Assembly (NCBI RefSeq): GCF_001921205.1 | Contig: NZ_MSIE01000045.1 | Location: forward strand, 43,278 to 107,277 | DNA: 64,000 nt | Direction: 5' to 3' | Source: Actinophytocola xanthii | GTDB lineage: Bacteria > Actinomycetota > Actinomycetes > Mycobacteriales > Pseudonocardiaceae | In this document: one piece after another, positions 50,217 through 59,367 of the stretch | How the letters are laid out: every line of letters starts with the position of its first letter | How positions within the stretch are numbered: position 1 is the first letter of the stretch | Made by a program: the position numbers and the translations under genes | The notes under the pieces: model-generated | Seen by the model: the letters and a program-made list of their open reading frames with translations, nothing else | Told to the model about the DNA's origin: nothing | Databases searched by the model: none

Positions 50217-51620
50217 GTGACAGGACCTGAGAACCTCCCGCGGACGGCGGGGGAGCTGCGCGCGGCCGGCCACGTCCCGCGCGGCGTCAAGACCGAGATA
50301 CGCGAGAACCTGCTCGCGGCGCTGCGCGAGGGGCGCAACCCGTGGCCCGGCATCGTCGGCTTCGACCGGACCGTGCTGCCCCAGCTGGAGCGGGCGTTGC
50401 TGGCCGGGCACGACGTGGTGCTGCTGGGCGAGCGGGGCCAGGGCAAGACCAGGCTGCTGCGCACGATCACCGGCCTGCTGGACGAGTGGACCCCGGTCAT
50501 CGAGGGCGCCGAGCTGGGCGAGCACCCGCTGGACCCGATCACCCCCGAGTCCCGCCGCCGGGCCGCGGAGCTGGGCGAGGACCTGCCGGTGGCCTGGCGG
50601 CACCGCTCCGAGCGGTACGCGGAGAAGCTGGCGACCCCGGACACCTCCGTCGGCGACCTGATCGGCGACGTCGACCCGGTGAAGGTGGCGCAGGGCCGCA
50701 CGCTGGGCGACCCGGAGACGATCCACTTCGGACTCGTCCCCCGGGCGCACCGGGGCATTGTCGCGGTCAACGAACTGCCCGACCTGGCCGAGCGGATCCA
50801 GGTGGCGCTGCTGAACGTGATGGAGGAGCGGGACATCCAGGTCCGCGGCTACACGCTGCGCCTGCCGCTGGACGTGCTGCTGGTGGCCACGTCCAACCCC
50901 GAGGACTACACCAACCGCGGGCGGATCATCACCCCGCTCAAGGACCGGTTCGGCGCCGAGGTGGTCACCCACTACCCGCTCACGGTGGCCGCCGAGGTCG
51001 ACGTGATCAAGCAGGAGGCCGAGCTGCTCGCCGAGGTGGGCGAGCCGCTGCTGGAGGTCATCGCCCGGTTCGTCCGCAACCTGCGCGAGTCCTCGGCGAT
51101 CGACCAGCGCTCCGGGGTGTCCGCGCGCTTCGCCGTGGCCGCCGCGGAGACGGTGTCGGCGGCCGCGCTGCGGCGTTCCGCCCTGATCGGCGAGGAGCCG
51201 GCGATCGCGCGGCCGATCGACCTGGAGGCCGTGCCCTCGGTGCTGCGCGGCAAGCTGGAGTTCGAGTCCGGCGAGGAGGGCCGGGAGATCGAGCACCTGG
51301 TGCACCTGCTGCGCCGGGCGGTGGCCGAGACCGCCAAGGACAAGTTCGCCGGCCTGGACCTGCGCCCGCTGGTGGACGCGGTCGTGGACGGCCACCTGGT
51401 GGCCACCGGCGAGCGGGTGCCGGGCAGCGAGGTGCTCGCCGCGCTGCCGGAGCTGCCGGTGCTGCACGAGGTCGCCGCGCGGCTCGACGTCACGCCGACC
51501 GACCCGCCCGGGCGGATCGCGGCGGCCGTGGAGCTGGCCCTGGAGTCGCTCTACCTGCGGCGGCGGCTGGCCAAGGACTCCAGCGAGGGCCCCGACGGGA
51601 CCACGGTGTACGGCCCGTGA
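50217..51620 (+). CDS. MoxR/ChlI-like AAA+ ATPase (Rv0958 type)
   Basis: A 467-residue AAA+ protein related to magnesium-chelatase ATPase subunits. Walker A is LLGERGQGKTRL, Walker B AVNELPDL, sensor 1 LLVATSNPEDY, and the ALLNVMEERDIQVRGY segment is characteristic. The GTG start at 50217 (TGPENLPRTAGELR follows) is supported by GAGAAGG. Its stop overlaps the start of a VWA gene (GTGA), the same two-gene unit as Rv0958-Rv0959. There is no chlorophyll or cobalamin pathway nearby, so chelation is not the inferred function. Confidence 0.88.
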   Translation: MTGPENLPRTAGELRAAGHVPRGVKTEIRENLLAALREGRNPWPGIVGFDRTVLPQLERALLAGHDVVLLGERGQGKTRLLRTITGLLDEWTPVIEGAELGEHPLDPITPESRRRAAELGEDLPVAWRHRSERYAEKLATPDTSVGDLIGDVDPVKVAQGRTLGDPETIHFGLVPRAHRGIVAVNELPDLAERIQVALLNVMEERDIQVRGYTLRLPLDVLLVATSNPEDYTNRGRIITPLKDRFGAEVVTHYPLTVAAEVDVIKQEAELLAEVGEPLLEVIARFVRNLRESSAIDQRSGVSARFAVAAAETVSAAALRRSALIGEEPAIARPIDLEAVPSVLRGKLEFESGEEGREIEHLVHLLRRAVAETAKDKFAGLDLRPLVDAVVDGHLVATGERVPGSEVLAALPELPVLHEVAARLDVTPTDPPGRIAAAVELALESLYLRRRLAKDSSEGPDGTTVYGP

Positions 51621-53554
51621 GCAGGTTCAGCTACGGCCCGTGGCACGACGGGCCGGATCCGCTCGCTCCGCCGGTCGACCTGCGCGAGGCCCTCGACGCG
51701 ATCGGCCGGGACGTGATGGACGGCCGTTCGCCCCGGTCGGCTCTGGAGGAGCTGCTGCGCCGCGGCACGGCCAACACCTCCGGCCTCGACGAGCTCAGCC
51801 GCAGGCTGTGGCAGCGCCGGTCGCAGCTCCAGCGCCGCCACAACCTGGACGGCACGCTGCAACGGGTGCGGGAGCTGCTGGACGAGGCGCTGCGGGCGGA
51901 GAAGGCGGAGCTGTTCCCCGACCCCGACGACGACGCCCGGTTCCGCGAGGCGCAGCTCGACGCGCTGCCCTCGGGGACCGCGGCGGCCGTCCGCGAGCTG
52001 GCCGAGTACGACTGGCGGTCCGAGCAGGCCCGCGAGTCCTACCGGCAGATCCAGGACCTGCTCGGCCAGGAGCTGATGGAGTCGCGGTTCCAGGGCATGA
52101 AGGACGCCCTGCAGAACATGCGGCCCGAGGACACCGAGCGGATCCGCGCGATGATGGCGGACCTGAACGACCTGCTGCTCTCGCACCTGCGCGGCGAGGA
52201 CACCAGCGCGAAGTTCGCCCAGTTCATGCGCAGGCACGGCGACTTCTTCCCGGAGAACCCGCGCAACACCGAGGAGCTGGTCGACGCGCTGGCCCAGCGC
52301 GCGGCGGCGGCCCAGCGGATGATGAACTCGATGTCGGAGCGGCAGCGGGCGGAGCTGGCCGAGCTGATGGGCAACGCCTTCGGCGACCCGAAGCTGGTCG
52401 AGCAGATCGCCTCGCTGGACGCGAACCTGCGCGCGCTGCGGCCGGGGGAGGACTGGACCGGCTCGGCCCGCTTCCGCGGCAACCAGCCGATGGGTCTGGG
52501 CGAGGGTGCGCAGGCCATGGCGGACCTCGCCGAGATCGACGCACTGGCCGAGCAGCTCGCCCAGTCCTACCCGGGCGCGCGGCTGGAGGACATCGACCTC
52601 GAGGCGCTGGAGCGCCAGCTGGACGAGGACGCCTCGGTCGACGCGCGTCGTCTGTCCGAACTGGAACGTGAGCTGCGCGAGCAGGGCCTGCTCGAACGGG
52701 CGCCGGACGGCTCGCTGCGCCTCTCGCCCAAGGCCCTGCGCCGCCTCGGCCAGACCGCGCTCAAGGACGTGGTCAACGCCGCCCGCCGCCAGGGCCGCCG
52801 CGACTCCCGGGTGACCGGTGCCGCCGGCGAGCCGACCGGCGCGACCCGCCCCTGGCAGTTCGGCGACACCGAGCCGTGGGACGTGCCGCGGACGGTCCGC
52901 AACGCCGTCCTGCGCGGCGCCGCGACCGGCCCGGTGTCCCTCGACGTGGTGGACGTGGAGGTCACCGAGACCGAGCAGCGCGCCAGGGCCGCGGTGGCGC
53001 TGTGCGTGGACACATCGTGGTCGATGGTGCAGGACGGCCGCTGGGTGCCGATGAAGCGCACGGCGCTGGCCCTGCACCAGCTGGTCAGCACCCGCTTCCG
53101 CACCGACGCGCTCCAGCTGGTCACCTTCGGCCGCCATGCGAAGACCGTGGAGCTGGGCGAGCTGGTGGGGCTGGAGGGTGTGTGGGAGCAGGGCACGAAC
53201 CTGCACCACGCCCTGCTGCTGGCCGGCCGCCACCTACGCCGCCACCCCGACGCCCACCCGGTGGTGCTCGTGGTCACCGACGGCGAGCCCACCGCCCACC
53301 TGGAACGCGACGGCGAGGCACGGTTCAGCTACCCGCCCCAGCCGGCGACGCTGCGCAAGACGGTGGCCGAGGTGGACGCCCTGGCAAAGCTGGGCGCGTC
53401 GGTCTCGGTGTTCATGCTCGGCGAGGACCCGAAACTGGAGGAGTTCGTCAAGCTGATCGCCCGCCGCAGCGGCGGCCGCGTCGTCAACCCCGACCTCGAC
53501 GGCCTCGGCGCCGCCGTGGTCGGCGACTACCTGCACCGGCGCCAGAGTCGCTGA
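51617..53554 (+). CDS. VWA-domain protein partner of the ATPase (Rv0959 type)
   Basis: A 645-residue protein, helical in its first two thirds with long charged helices (about 40-400). A VWA domain follows from about 450 with MIDAS motif CVDTSWSM and second site VTDGEPT. It resembles the ChlD/CoxE-like partners of AAA+ ATPases. Translation is coupled to the ATPase by GTGA overlap. Together they probably form a metal-dependent remodelling complex with unknown client. No membrane helix is visible, unlike the other VWA protein at 44495. Confidence 0.85.
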   Translation: MSRFSYGPWHDGPDPLAPPVDLREALDAIGRDVMDGRSPRSALEELLRRGTANTSGLDELSRRLWQRRSQLQRRHNLDGTLQRVRELLDEALRAEKAELFPDPDDDARFREAQLDALPSGTAAAVRELAEYDWRSEQARESYRQIQDLLGQELMESRFQGMKDALQNMRPEDTERIRAMMADLNDLLLSHLRGEDTSAKFAQFMRRHGDFFPENPRNTEELVDALAQRAAAAQRMMNSMSERQRAELAELMGNAFGDPKLVEQIASLDANLRALRPGEDWTGSARFRGNQPMGLGEGAQAMADLAEIDALAEQLAQSYPGARLEDIDLEALERQLDEDASVDARRLSELERELREQGLLERAPDGSLRLSPKALRRLGQTALKDVVNAARRQGRRDSRVTGAAGEPTGATRPWQFGDTEPWDVPRTVRNAVLRGAATGPVSLDVVDVEVTETEQRARAAVALCVDTSWSMVQDGRWVPMKRTALALHQLVSTRFRTDALQLVTFGRHAKTVELGELVGLEGVWEQGTNLHHALLLAGRHLRRHPDAHPVVLVVTDGEPTAHLERDGEARFSYPPQPATLRKTVAEVDALAKLGASVSVFMLGEDPKLEEFVKLIARRSGGRVVNPDLDGLGAAVVGDYLHRRQSR

Positions 53555-53573
53555 GGCGTCGCGGGGAACTCGG

Positions 53574-53602
53574 TTGCCGGTGTGGTGGGCCGTTCCTACG
53601 GT
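53574..53602 (+). promoter_or_regulatory. Promoter of the GNAT gene, leaderless type
   Basis: TTGCCG (53574-53579) and TACGGT (53597-53602) have an exact 17-base spacing, and the ATG at 53609 lies at the expected start of transcription. No ribosome site is present, consistent with leaderless translation. Confidence 0.6.
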
Positions 53603-53608
53603 ATGGCC

Positions 53609-54148
53609 ATGATCCAGGTTCGACGGCTGACGCCGGACGAGTGGCGGCTGTGGCGGGAGATCCGCCTGGCCGCGCTCGCCGACGCGCCATACGCCTACGG
53701 CTCCACACTGGAACACGAGCAGGCGTTCGACGAGTCGGTGTGGCGGGAACGCCTGTCCGCCGCGGGGTCCATGACGGCTGTCGCGCTCGACGGGACCGAG
53801 CCGGCCGGTGCCATGGCCGTGTTCACCCCGGCGGGCGCGGCGGTGCCCATGCTCGTCGCGGCGTGGGTGCACCCGGCGCATCGCGGCCGCGGGGTGGGCG
53901 ACGCGTTGGTGAGCGATGTGCTCGCCTGGGTGCGGGAGACCGGCCGGGACCGGATCGAGCTGCGGGTCGCGGACGGCAACGAGCCGGCCCGCCGCCTGTT
54001 CACCCGGCACGGTTTCGTCCCCACCGGCGACCGCGAGCGGCTGGAGAGCGACCCGAGCGTGCTCACCGAGCGCCTCGCCTGGACCGCGGAAACCGACGGT
54101 GAGCCGCGGACGAGGGAGAGCGAGGTCGAGCGGGTGCCCCGGAGCTGA
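53609..54148 (+). CDS. GNAT-family N-acetyltransferase
   Basis: A 179-residue acetyltransferase using acetyl-CoA. The strand-turn motif VHPAHRGRGVGDALVSDVLAW and the RLFTRHGFVPTGDRERLES ending are the GNAT hallmarks. ATG 53609 (MIQVRRLTPDEW) fits the domain start and the leaderless promoter; 53603 would add two residues. The substrate is unknown. The stop codon lies in the loop of a strong hairpin shared with the convergent ABC permease gene. Confidence 0.85.
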   Translation: MIQVRRLTPDEWRLWREIRLAALADAPYAYGSTLEHEQAFDESVWRERLSAAGSMTAVALDGTEPAGAMAVFTPAGAAVPMLVAAWVHPAHRGRGVGDALVSDVLAWVRETGRDRIELRVADGNEPARRLFTRHGFVPTGDRERLESDPSVLTERLAWTAETDGEPRTRESEVERVPRS

Positions 54149-54161
54149 CCGGGGCACCCGC
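54130..54161. terminator. Bidirectional terminator between GNAT and ABC permease genes
   Basis: A perfect 13-base stem (54130-54142 with 54149-54161, GCGGGTGCCCCGG and its complement) has a 6-base loop that includes the GNAT stop codon. The permease stop is 9 bases beyond it, so one structure can serve both converging transcripts. Confidence 0.75.
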
Positions 54162-54169
54162 CGAAACAC

Positions 54170-55111
54170 CTAGGACGTGATGTCCTTGGTCCGGAACCGC
54201 CGGGCGGCCAGCAGCCCGAACACCGCCCCGTACATCACCGCCGAGAACGCGCCGGCGGCCATGTTGGACCAGTCGATGTCGGTCGAGATCAGGTCGGACC
54301 AGGCGATGGCGTAGTGGGTGGGCAGGTAGTTGCGCAGCCCCTCCAACGCGGTGATCTGGTCCAGGATCTGCGACAGGATCATCACCAGCACCGTCCCGCC
54401 GACGGCCCCGAGCGGCGCGTCCGTCGACACCGTGAGGAACAGCGCCACCCCGGCCACCCAGATCAGGTGGATCGCCAGGTAGATCACGGTGAACAGCAGC
54501 GCCAGCATCGCCTGGTCGAACGAGATGGCGTCGCCGGTGGGGCTCACCGCCTCGCCCGCGCCGTAGAAGATCACGCCCACCAGCAGCGCCATCGCCGGCA
54601 GCAGGATGATCGCCAGCAGCGACAGCAGTGCCGACGCCACAGCCTTCTGGCGCATCAGCCGGTGGCGGGGGATCGGCATCGCCAACAGGTACTTCAGGCT
54701 CGACCAGGACGCCTCGCTGGCGATCGTGTCGCCGAAGAACAGCGCCACCACCATCGGCAGTGCGAAGCTGGTCACCGCGAACAGCACGAACACCACGAAG
54801 TTCGACCCGCTCGCCGTCGCCAGGTCCACGAACCCGCCCGACCGCTGCCCGTCGCCGTCGCTGCCGAACTCGAACGCCACCCACAGGATCCACGGCAGCA
54901 GCAGCAGGAACCCGAACACGAACTGCACCCGCCGGCGCCGCAGCTGGCGCGTCAGCTCCACCCGCAGCCCCAGCGTCCGCCGCGCCTTGTACCCGACGAC
55001 CGACCCGTCCGGGGCGACCTCGCTGTGCTCGTGCGCCGCCACCTCGGTGAGCTGATCCAGCGCCGCCGGATCGGTATGTACGGTGCTCACGCCATCGTCC
55101 GAGCCGCTCAT
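54170..55111 (-). CDS. ABC transporter permease
   Basis: A 313-residue ABC-2-type permease with six helices: one early (FVFGFLLLLPWILWVAFEF), a pair around ALPMVVALFFG and LLAIILLPAMALLVGVIFY, and later LLFTVIYLAIHLIWVAGVALF and FSAVMYGAVFGLLAARRF. The N-terminal 60 residues are cytoplasmic, and the loop after helix 2 (SEASWSSLKYLLAMPIPR) carries the coupling helix. Its ATG overlaps the stop of the hydrolase/ATPase fusion gene. It is likely an exporter of a lipid- or peptide-like substrate. Confidence 0.85.
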   Translation of the reverse strand: MSGSDDGVSTVHTDPAALDQLTEVAAHEHSEVAPDGSVVGYKARRTLGLRVELTRQLRRRRVQFVFGFLLLLPWILWVAFEFGSDGDGQRSGGFVDLATASGSNFVVFVLFAVTSFALPMVVALFFGDTIASEASWSSLKYLLAMPIPRHRLMRQKAVASALLSLLAIILLPAMALLVGVIFYGAGEAVSPTGDAISFDQAMLALLFTVIYLAIHLIWVAGVALFLTVSTDAPLGAVGGTVLVMILSQILDQITALEGLRNYLPTHYAIAWSDLISTDIDWSNMAAGAFSAVMYGAVFGLLAARRFRTKDITS

Positions 55112-57975
55112 GACCGGGACTCCTCTCCGACGAGCTGTAGGAAGGCGTCCTCGAGCCGCCGGCGTGGGCCGGCCTGCTCGACGGCCACCCCGGCCCGGAC
55201 CAGGGTCGCCAGCGCCTCGGCGCGGGGCATGCCGTTGAGGTCCGCGTGCACCAGCGGGCCCTCCACGACCACGCCCTCGACACCCTCCGCGTCACGCAGC
55301 ACCTCGGCGGCGTCGGTGGGACGGTCGACCCGGAACGTCGCCTCGCTGGCGCCGCCGACGATCGCCTCCACCGGACCCGAAGCCACGAGCCGGCCCTGGT
55401 GCATCACCACCACGTGGTCACAGGTCTGCTCGACCTCGGCCAGCAGGTGCGAGGACACCAGCACGGTGCGCCCGGCCGCCGCGTAGCGCCGCAGCACCTC
55501 GCGCATCTGGTGGATCTGAGGCGGGTCCAGCCCGTTGGTCGGCTCGTCGAGGACGAGCAGGTCCGGCAGTCCGAGCATGGCCTGCGCGATCGCGAGCCGC
55601 TGGCGCATTCCCTGGCTGTAGGTCTTCACCCGCCGGTCGACGGCTCCGCCGAGACCGGCGATCTCCAACGCCTCGGTGAAGTGCGCCCGGTCGGCCGGAC
55701 GTCCGGTCGCCGCCCAGTACAGCTCCAGGTTCGCTCGCCCGGACAGGTGCGGCAGGAACCCGGCGCCCTCGACGAACGAGCCGATCCGAGACAGCACCGG
55801 CGCGCCGGAGTGCACCCGGTGGCCGAACACCCGCATCGAGCCGCCGGTCGGCGTGATCAGGCCCATCAGCATGCGCAGGGTCGTGGTCTTGCCGGCGCCG
55901 TTCGGGCCGAGCAGCCCGAGCACCTGTCCCGGCTCGACCCGGAAGGAGAGGTCGTCGACGGCCTTCACGCCGCCCGGGTAGGACTTCGACAGGTTCTCGA
56001 TCACCAGCGGCACGTCGTCCAGCGCCGGGTCGTGGTCGTCGGCCCGGCGGCGGCGCAGCGCGCCCCAGATCGCGGCCAGCACGCACACGCCGAGCACGAT
56101 CGCGATCCCGACCAGCGGGCCGCTCGGGAGGCCGCCGCCGGAACGGGTGCCCGCGACGACCGGCACCGCCAGCGCCCCGTCCTCCACCAGCGAGACCCGG
56201 TAGGCCGCGGCCTCGGTGGGGGTGGCGTAGGCCTGGTCGGTCGTGCTGACCACCAGCTCCACCCGACGGTCGGTCTCGATCGGACGCACGATCGCCGGCA
56301 GCGTCACCGTGACCTCGACCGGACTTCCGTCGGCCGGGAGCGTCGGGACGCGCAGCGGCGAGACCGCCGAGCCGGGCAGCAGCCGCGACCCGTCCTGGCC
56401 GACGTCGTAGAGCTTCGCGAACAGCACCGCGCCGTCGGGAGCCGGCACGCCGGGCAGCGAGGACACCCGCAGCCGCACGGTGGCGGCCCCGGCGATCAGC
56501 AGCTGGTTGGTCAGCGGCCGGCTGGAGAACCGTGCCGCCTGCCCCGGGAGGTCGATCGCCACCCGCCCGGCGAGCCGGGAGGAGCTGCCGATGATCGAGC
56601 CCAGCCCGGGCAGGCTGCTCACCGAGGCGGGGTTGCCGCCGGGCGGGTTGATGATGGTCTGCTCCGGCCCGTAGACCCGGACCTGGCGCCGCTCGGTGTC
56701 GGTCCCATTCTCAAGACCGGGATAGGTGTCGGTCGCGACCGTGCGCACCGAGGGCGCGCCCTGCACCCGCAGCGCCCCCTGCACGTCGTACTGGAAGCCG
56801 GTGCCCGGGTCCTCCCCGCGGCCGCGCAGGTGGAAGTCGAACCAGTCGGCCATCGCGCCGCGCAGTTCGGGGCCGGGGCGGCCGCCGTCGTGCCCGCCGG
56901 TGTACCAGACGACCTTGACCTTGCCGCCGGCCTCGGCGATCTGCCGGGCCGTGGCGTCGGACTGGTCCAGGCCGAACAGCGTGTCCTGCTCGCCCTGGAC
57001 GAGCATGGTCGGCGCGGTGATCCGGTCGGCGACCGAGACCGGCGAGACCGACCGCAGCAGCTGGACGGTCGCCTCGCTGGCCCGTCCGGTCGTGGCCACC
57101 TCGTTGTACGCGGCGCAGAAGTCCTGGCGGAACCGGCCGCACGGGTCGCCGGAGGCGGTTCCGCCAGGTGCCGCGCCGCCACCGGTGTCGGGCCCTCCGG
57201 CCGGCGGCTCGGTCGGCGTGCCGCCGGCGTTGGTGGGCGCGTCGGCGTCGTCGTCCTCGCTGCCGGCCTCGACGGCGTCGGTGCTCGGGTCGGCCAGGCC
57301 TGCCCCGCCCACACCGGCGGCGAAGAAGATGCCGGCCCAGGAGCGTTTGAACACCCCTTCCGGGGCGTAGGCGTTGGCAGCCGGGGTCGAGGCCGTCGCA
57401 CCGGTCGTCGCCGAGTTCGGCAGCAGGGCCTGGCTCAGGTCGTTGTAGGTGATCGTCGGGACGAGCGCGTCCACCCGGTCGTCGGTGCCGGCGAGCAGCA
57501 GCGAGAGCGCGCCGCCGTAGGAGCCGCCGGTGACGCCGACCTTCGGGTCGTCCTCGTCGTCGGTGACCACCTCGGGCCGCTCGGCCAGCCAGCTGACCAG
57601 CTCGCTCGCGTCGGCGACCTCGGCGTCGAGCGAGTTCAGCGCGATCTGCCCGGAGCTGGCGCCGAAGCCGCGCGCCGAGTAGGCGAGCACGACGAACCCG
57701 CGGCCGGCGAGCTCGCGGGCGTCGCCGTCCACGCTGGCCTTGCTGCCGCCGAACCCGTGGGCGACGATGATCGCCGGCGCGGGGGTCTCCTCGGGCAGGT
57801 AGAGCGTCGTGTCGAGTCGGATGCCGGGGGCGGCGCCGTCGAGGGTCTGTTCCCTCGTGCGCACCTCGGCTGGGTCGTCACCGCTGGACAGCCAGACCAC
57901 GCCGCCAGCGGCGGCGACGGCGACGGCTAGTCCGACCAGGAGCCATCGCTGGAGCGGTCGAGAGATTCGGGGCAC
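55108..57975 (-). CDS. Fusion of an extracytoplasmic S15/CocE-like hydrolase with an ABC transporter ATPase
   Basis: A 955-residue single frame. Residues 1-30 hold a membrane anchor (WLLVGLAVAVAAAGGVVWL). A CocE/X-Pro dipeptidyl peptidase-like alpha/beta hydrolase follows with nucleophile GGSYGGALS (near 140) and Asp in GEQDTLFGL. A low-complexity Gly/Pro/Asp insert comes at about 220-265, then a beta-sandwich C-terminal part and a membrane helix (GIAIVLGVCVLAAIWGAL). An ABC ATPase domain completes it (Walker A GPNGAGKTTT, signature YSQGMRQRLAIAQAM, Walker B LLVLDEPTNGL). The hydrolase faces outward and the ATPase inward. GTG start by domain fit; TACGGT 7 bases before it suggests leaderless initiation. 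Confidence 0.88.
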   Translation of the reverse strand: MPRISRPLQRWLLVGLAVAVAAAGGVVWLSSGDDPAEVRTREQTLDGAAPGIRLDTTLYLPEETPAPAIIVAHGFGGSKASVDGDARELAGRGFVVLAYSARGFGASSGQIALNSLDAEVADASELVSWLAERPEVVTDDEDDPKVGVTGGSYGGALSLLLAGTDDRVDALVPTITYNDLSQALLPNSATTGATASTPAANAYAPEGVFKRSWAGIFFAAGVGGAGLADPSTDAVEAGSEDDDADAPTNAGGTPTEPPAGGPDTGGGAAPGGTASGDPCGRFRQDFCAAYNEVATTGRASEATVQLLRSVSPVSVADRITAPTMLVQGEQDTLFGLDQSDATARQIAEAGGKVKVVWYTGGHDGGRPGPELRGAMADWFDFHLRGRGEDPGTGFQYDVQGALRVQGAPSVRTVATDTYPGLENGTDTERRQVRVYGPEQTIINPPGGNPASVSSLPGLGSIIGSSSRLAGRVAIDLPGQAARFSSRPLTNQLLIAGAATVRLRVSSLPGVPAPDGAVLFAKLYDVGQDGSRLLPGSAVSPLRVPTLPADGSPVEVTVTLPAIVRPIETDRRVELVVSTTDQAYATPTEAAAYRVSLVEDGALAVPVVAGTRSGGGLPSGPLVGIAIVLGVCVLAAIWGALRRRRADDHDPALDDVPLVIENLSKSYPGGVKAVDDLSFRVEPGQVLGLLGPNGAGKTTTLRMLMGLITPTGGSMRVFGHRVHSGAPVLSRIGSFVEGAGFLPHLSGRANLELYWAATGRPADRAHFTEALEIAGLGGAVDRRVKTYSQGMRQRLAIAQAMLGLPDLLVLDEPTNGLDPPQIHQMREVLRRYAAAGRTVLVSSHLLAEVEQTCDHVVVMHQGRLVASGPVEAIVGGASEATFRVDRPTDAAEVLRDAEGVEGVVVEGPLVHADLNGMPRAEALATLVRAGVAVEQAGPRRRLEDAFLQLVGEESRS

Positions 57976-58118
57976 GTCAGAAACCGTATGCGAGCGTTCC
58001 TGAGAGTAGCTGAGAGCCCGCCCGATCGGCCCCATTCGTCCGGTTGCTCCCGAATGTGAGCTAGGACAACATCGCTGGGCTGGTGTGTCGGGAGCCGGCA
58101 CGCGACAATAAGGAAGTT

Positions 58119-58243
58119 GTGGAGGGGAGTATTCCTTCGCGTCGACGTCGTCAACACGGATCGTGGGTTGTGGGTCCCGGCGCCGGCGGTCAGCCCTGTG
58201 CTGGCGGGAGAGACCTCCGGTCGTAGTGCCGTTGGACCGGAGG
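58119..58243 (+). ncRNA. yybP-ykoY (manganese) riboswitch with RBS-sequestering platform
   Basis: The class core is GGGGAGTA (58124-58131), the GTCGTCAACACGGAT stem-loop region, GGTCAGCC and GAGACC (58210-58215). P1 is GGAGG (58121-58125) with CCTCC (58214-58218). The 3' strand CCTCCGGTC (58214-58222) also pairs perfectly over 9 bases with GACCGGAGG (58235-58243), the ribosome site of terC. The two pairings are exclusive, so Mn2+ stabilisation of P1 should free the ribosome site (an ON switch). Confidence 0.88.
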
Positions 58244-58251
58244 GTCAGTAT

Positions 58252-59355
58252 ATGAACGTGCCCGTATGGATCTGGCTCGCCACAGTGGCGGGACTCATCG
58301 TGTTGCTCGCCATCGACCTCGTGGTCGTCGACCGCAAACCCCACGAGGTGACGGTCGGCGAGGCCGCGCGGTGGGTCACCTTCTACATCGCCTGTGCGGT
58401 GCTGTTCGGCATCGGTATCTGGATCTTCAGCGGTGGGACGTTCGCGGGCGAGTACTTCGCGGGCTACATCACCGAGTACTCACTCTCGGTGGACAACCTG
58501 TTCATCTTCCTGGTGATCATGTCGGCGTTCTCGGTGCCGGTGATCCACCAGCACAAGGTCCTGCTCGTGGGCATCGTGCTCGCGCTGGTGCTGCGCGGCA
58601 TCTTCATCGCCGTCGGTGCGGCCGCCATCTCCCAGTTCAGCTGGGTGTTCTACGTGTTCGGCGCGTTCCTCGTCTACACCGCGGTCAAGCTCTCCAAGTC
58701 GAACCTGGGCAAGGAGGGCGAGGAGGACTACGAGGAGAACCGGGTCACCAAGTGGGCCCGCAAGCTCTTCCCGGTCACCGACGAGTACCACGACGGCAAG
58801 ACCTTCACGAGGATCAACGGCAAGCGCTTCGCGACCCCGATGTTCATCGTGATGATCGCGATCGGTTCGGCCGACCTGATGTTCGCCGTGGACTCGATCC
58901 CGGCGATCTTCGGGCTGACCAAGGAGCCGTTCCTGGTCTTCGCGGCCAACGCGTTCGCCCTTATGGGCCTGCGGCAGCTGTACTTCCTGCTCGGTGGCCT
59001 GCTCCGGCGCCTGGTGTACCTGTCGATCGGGCTGGCGGTCATCCTCGGCTTCATCGGTGTGAAGATGATCCTGGAGGCCCTGCACACCAACGCGCTGCCG
59101 TTCATCAACGGCGGCCAGCCGCTGAACGTGCCGACGGTGGGCATCGAGCTGTCCCTCTCGGTGATCATCGGCGTGCTGGTGATCACCGCGGTGGCGAGCC
59201 TGCTGAAGACCCGCAAGGACGGCCGCCGCGAGACGGTCGCCACCGGCGGTGCCCCGGCACCCCACGGCACCCCGACCACCCTGGGTGCTCCGGCCGACCC
59301 CGAGGCCAACCCCGCTGCCGACGAGCCGCGGGAGCCGGCCGAGCGGCGGCAGTAG
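58252..59355 (+). CDS. TerC-family membrane protein (Alx/MeeY type)
   Basis: A 367-residue membrane protein with about nine helices, including EYSLSVDNLFIFLVIMSAF and AIGSADLMFAVDSIPAI, in which the acidic residues of the VDN and VDS motifs are conserved metal ligands. Family members export Mn2+ or load metal onto exported enzymes. The C-terminus is a disordered Pro/Ala/Glu tail. The ATG at 58252 is 8 bases after the GGAGGG that the riboswitch hides. The Mn2+ riboswitch in front supports a role in manganese efflux or homeostasis. Confidence 0.93.
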   Translation: MNVPVWIWLATVAGLIVLLAIDLVVVDRKPHEVTVGEAARWVTFYIACAVLFGIGIWIFSGGTFAGEYFAGYITEYSLSVDNLFIFLVIMSAFSVPVIHQHKVLLVGIVLALVLRGIFIAVGAAAISQFSWVFYVFGAFLVYTAVKLSKSNLGKEGEEDYEENRVTKWARKLFPVTDEYHDGKTFTRINGKRFATPMFIVMIAIGSADLMFAVDSIPAIFGLTKEPFLVFAANAFALMGLRQLYFLLGGLLRRLVYLSIGLAVILGFIGVKMILEALHTNALPFINGGQPLNVPTVGIELSLSVIIGVLVITAVASLLKTRKDGRRETVATGGAPAPHGTPTTLGAPADPEANPAADEPREPAERRQ

Positions 59356-59367
59356 CTACAGCAGTAG

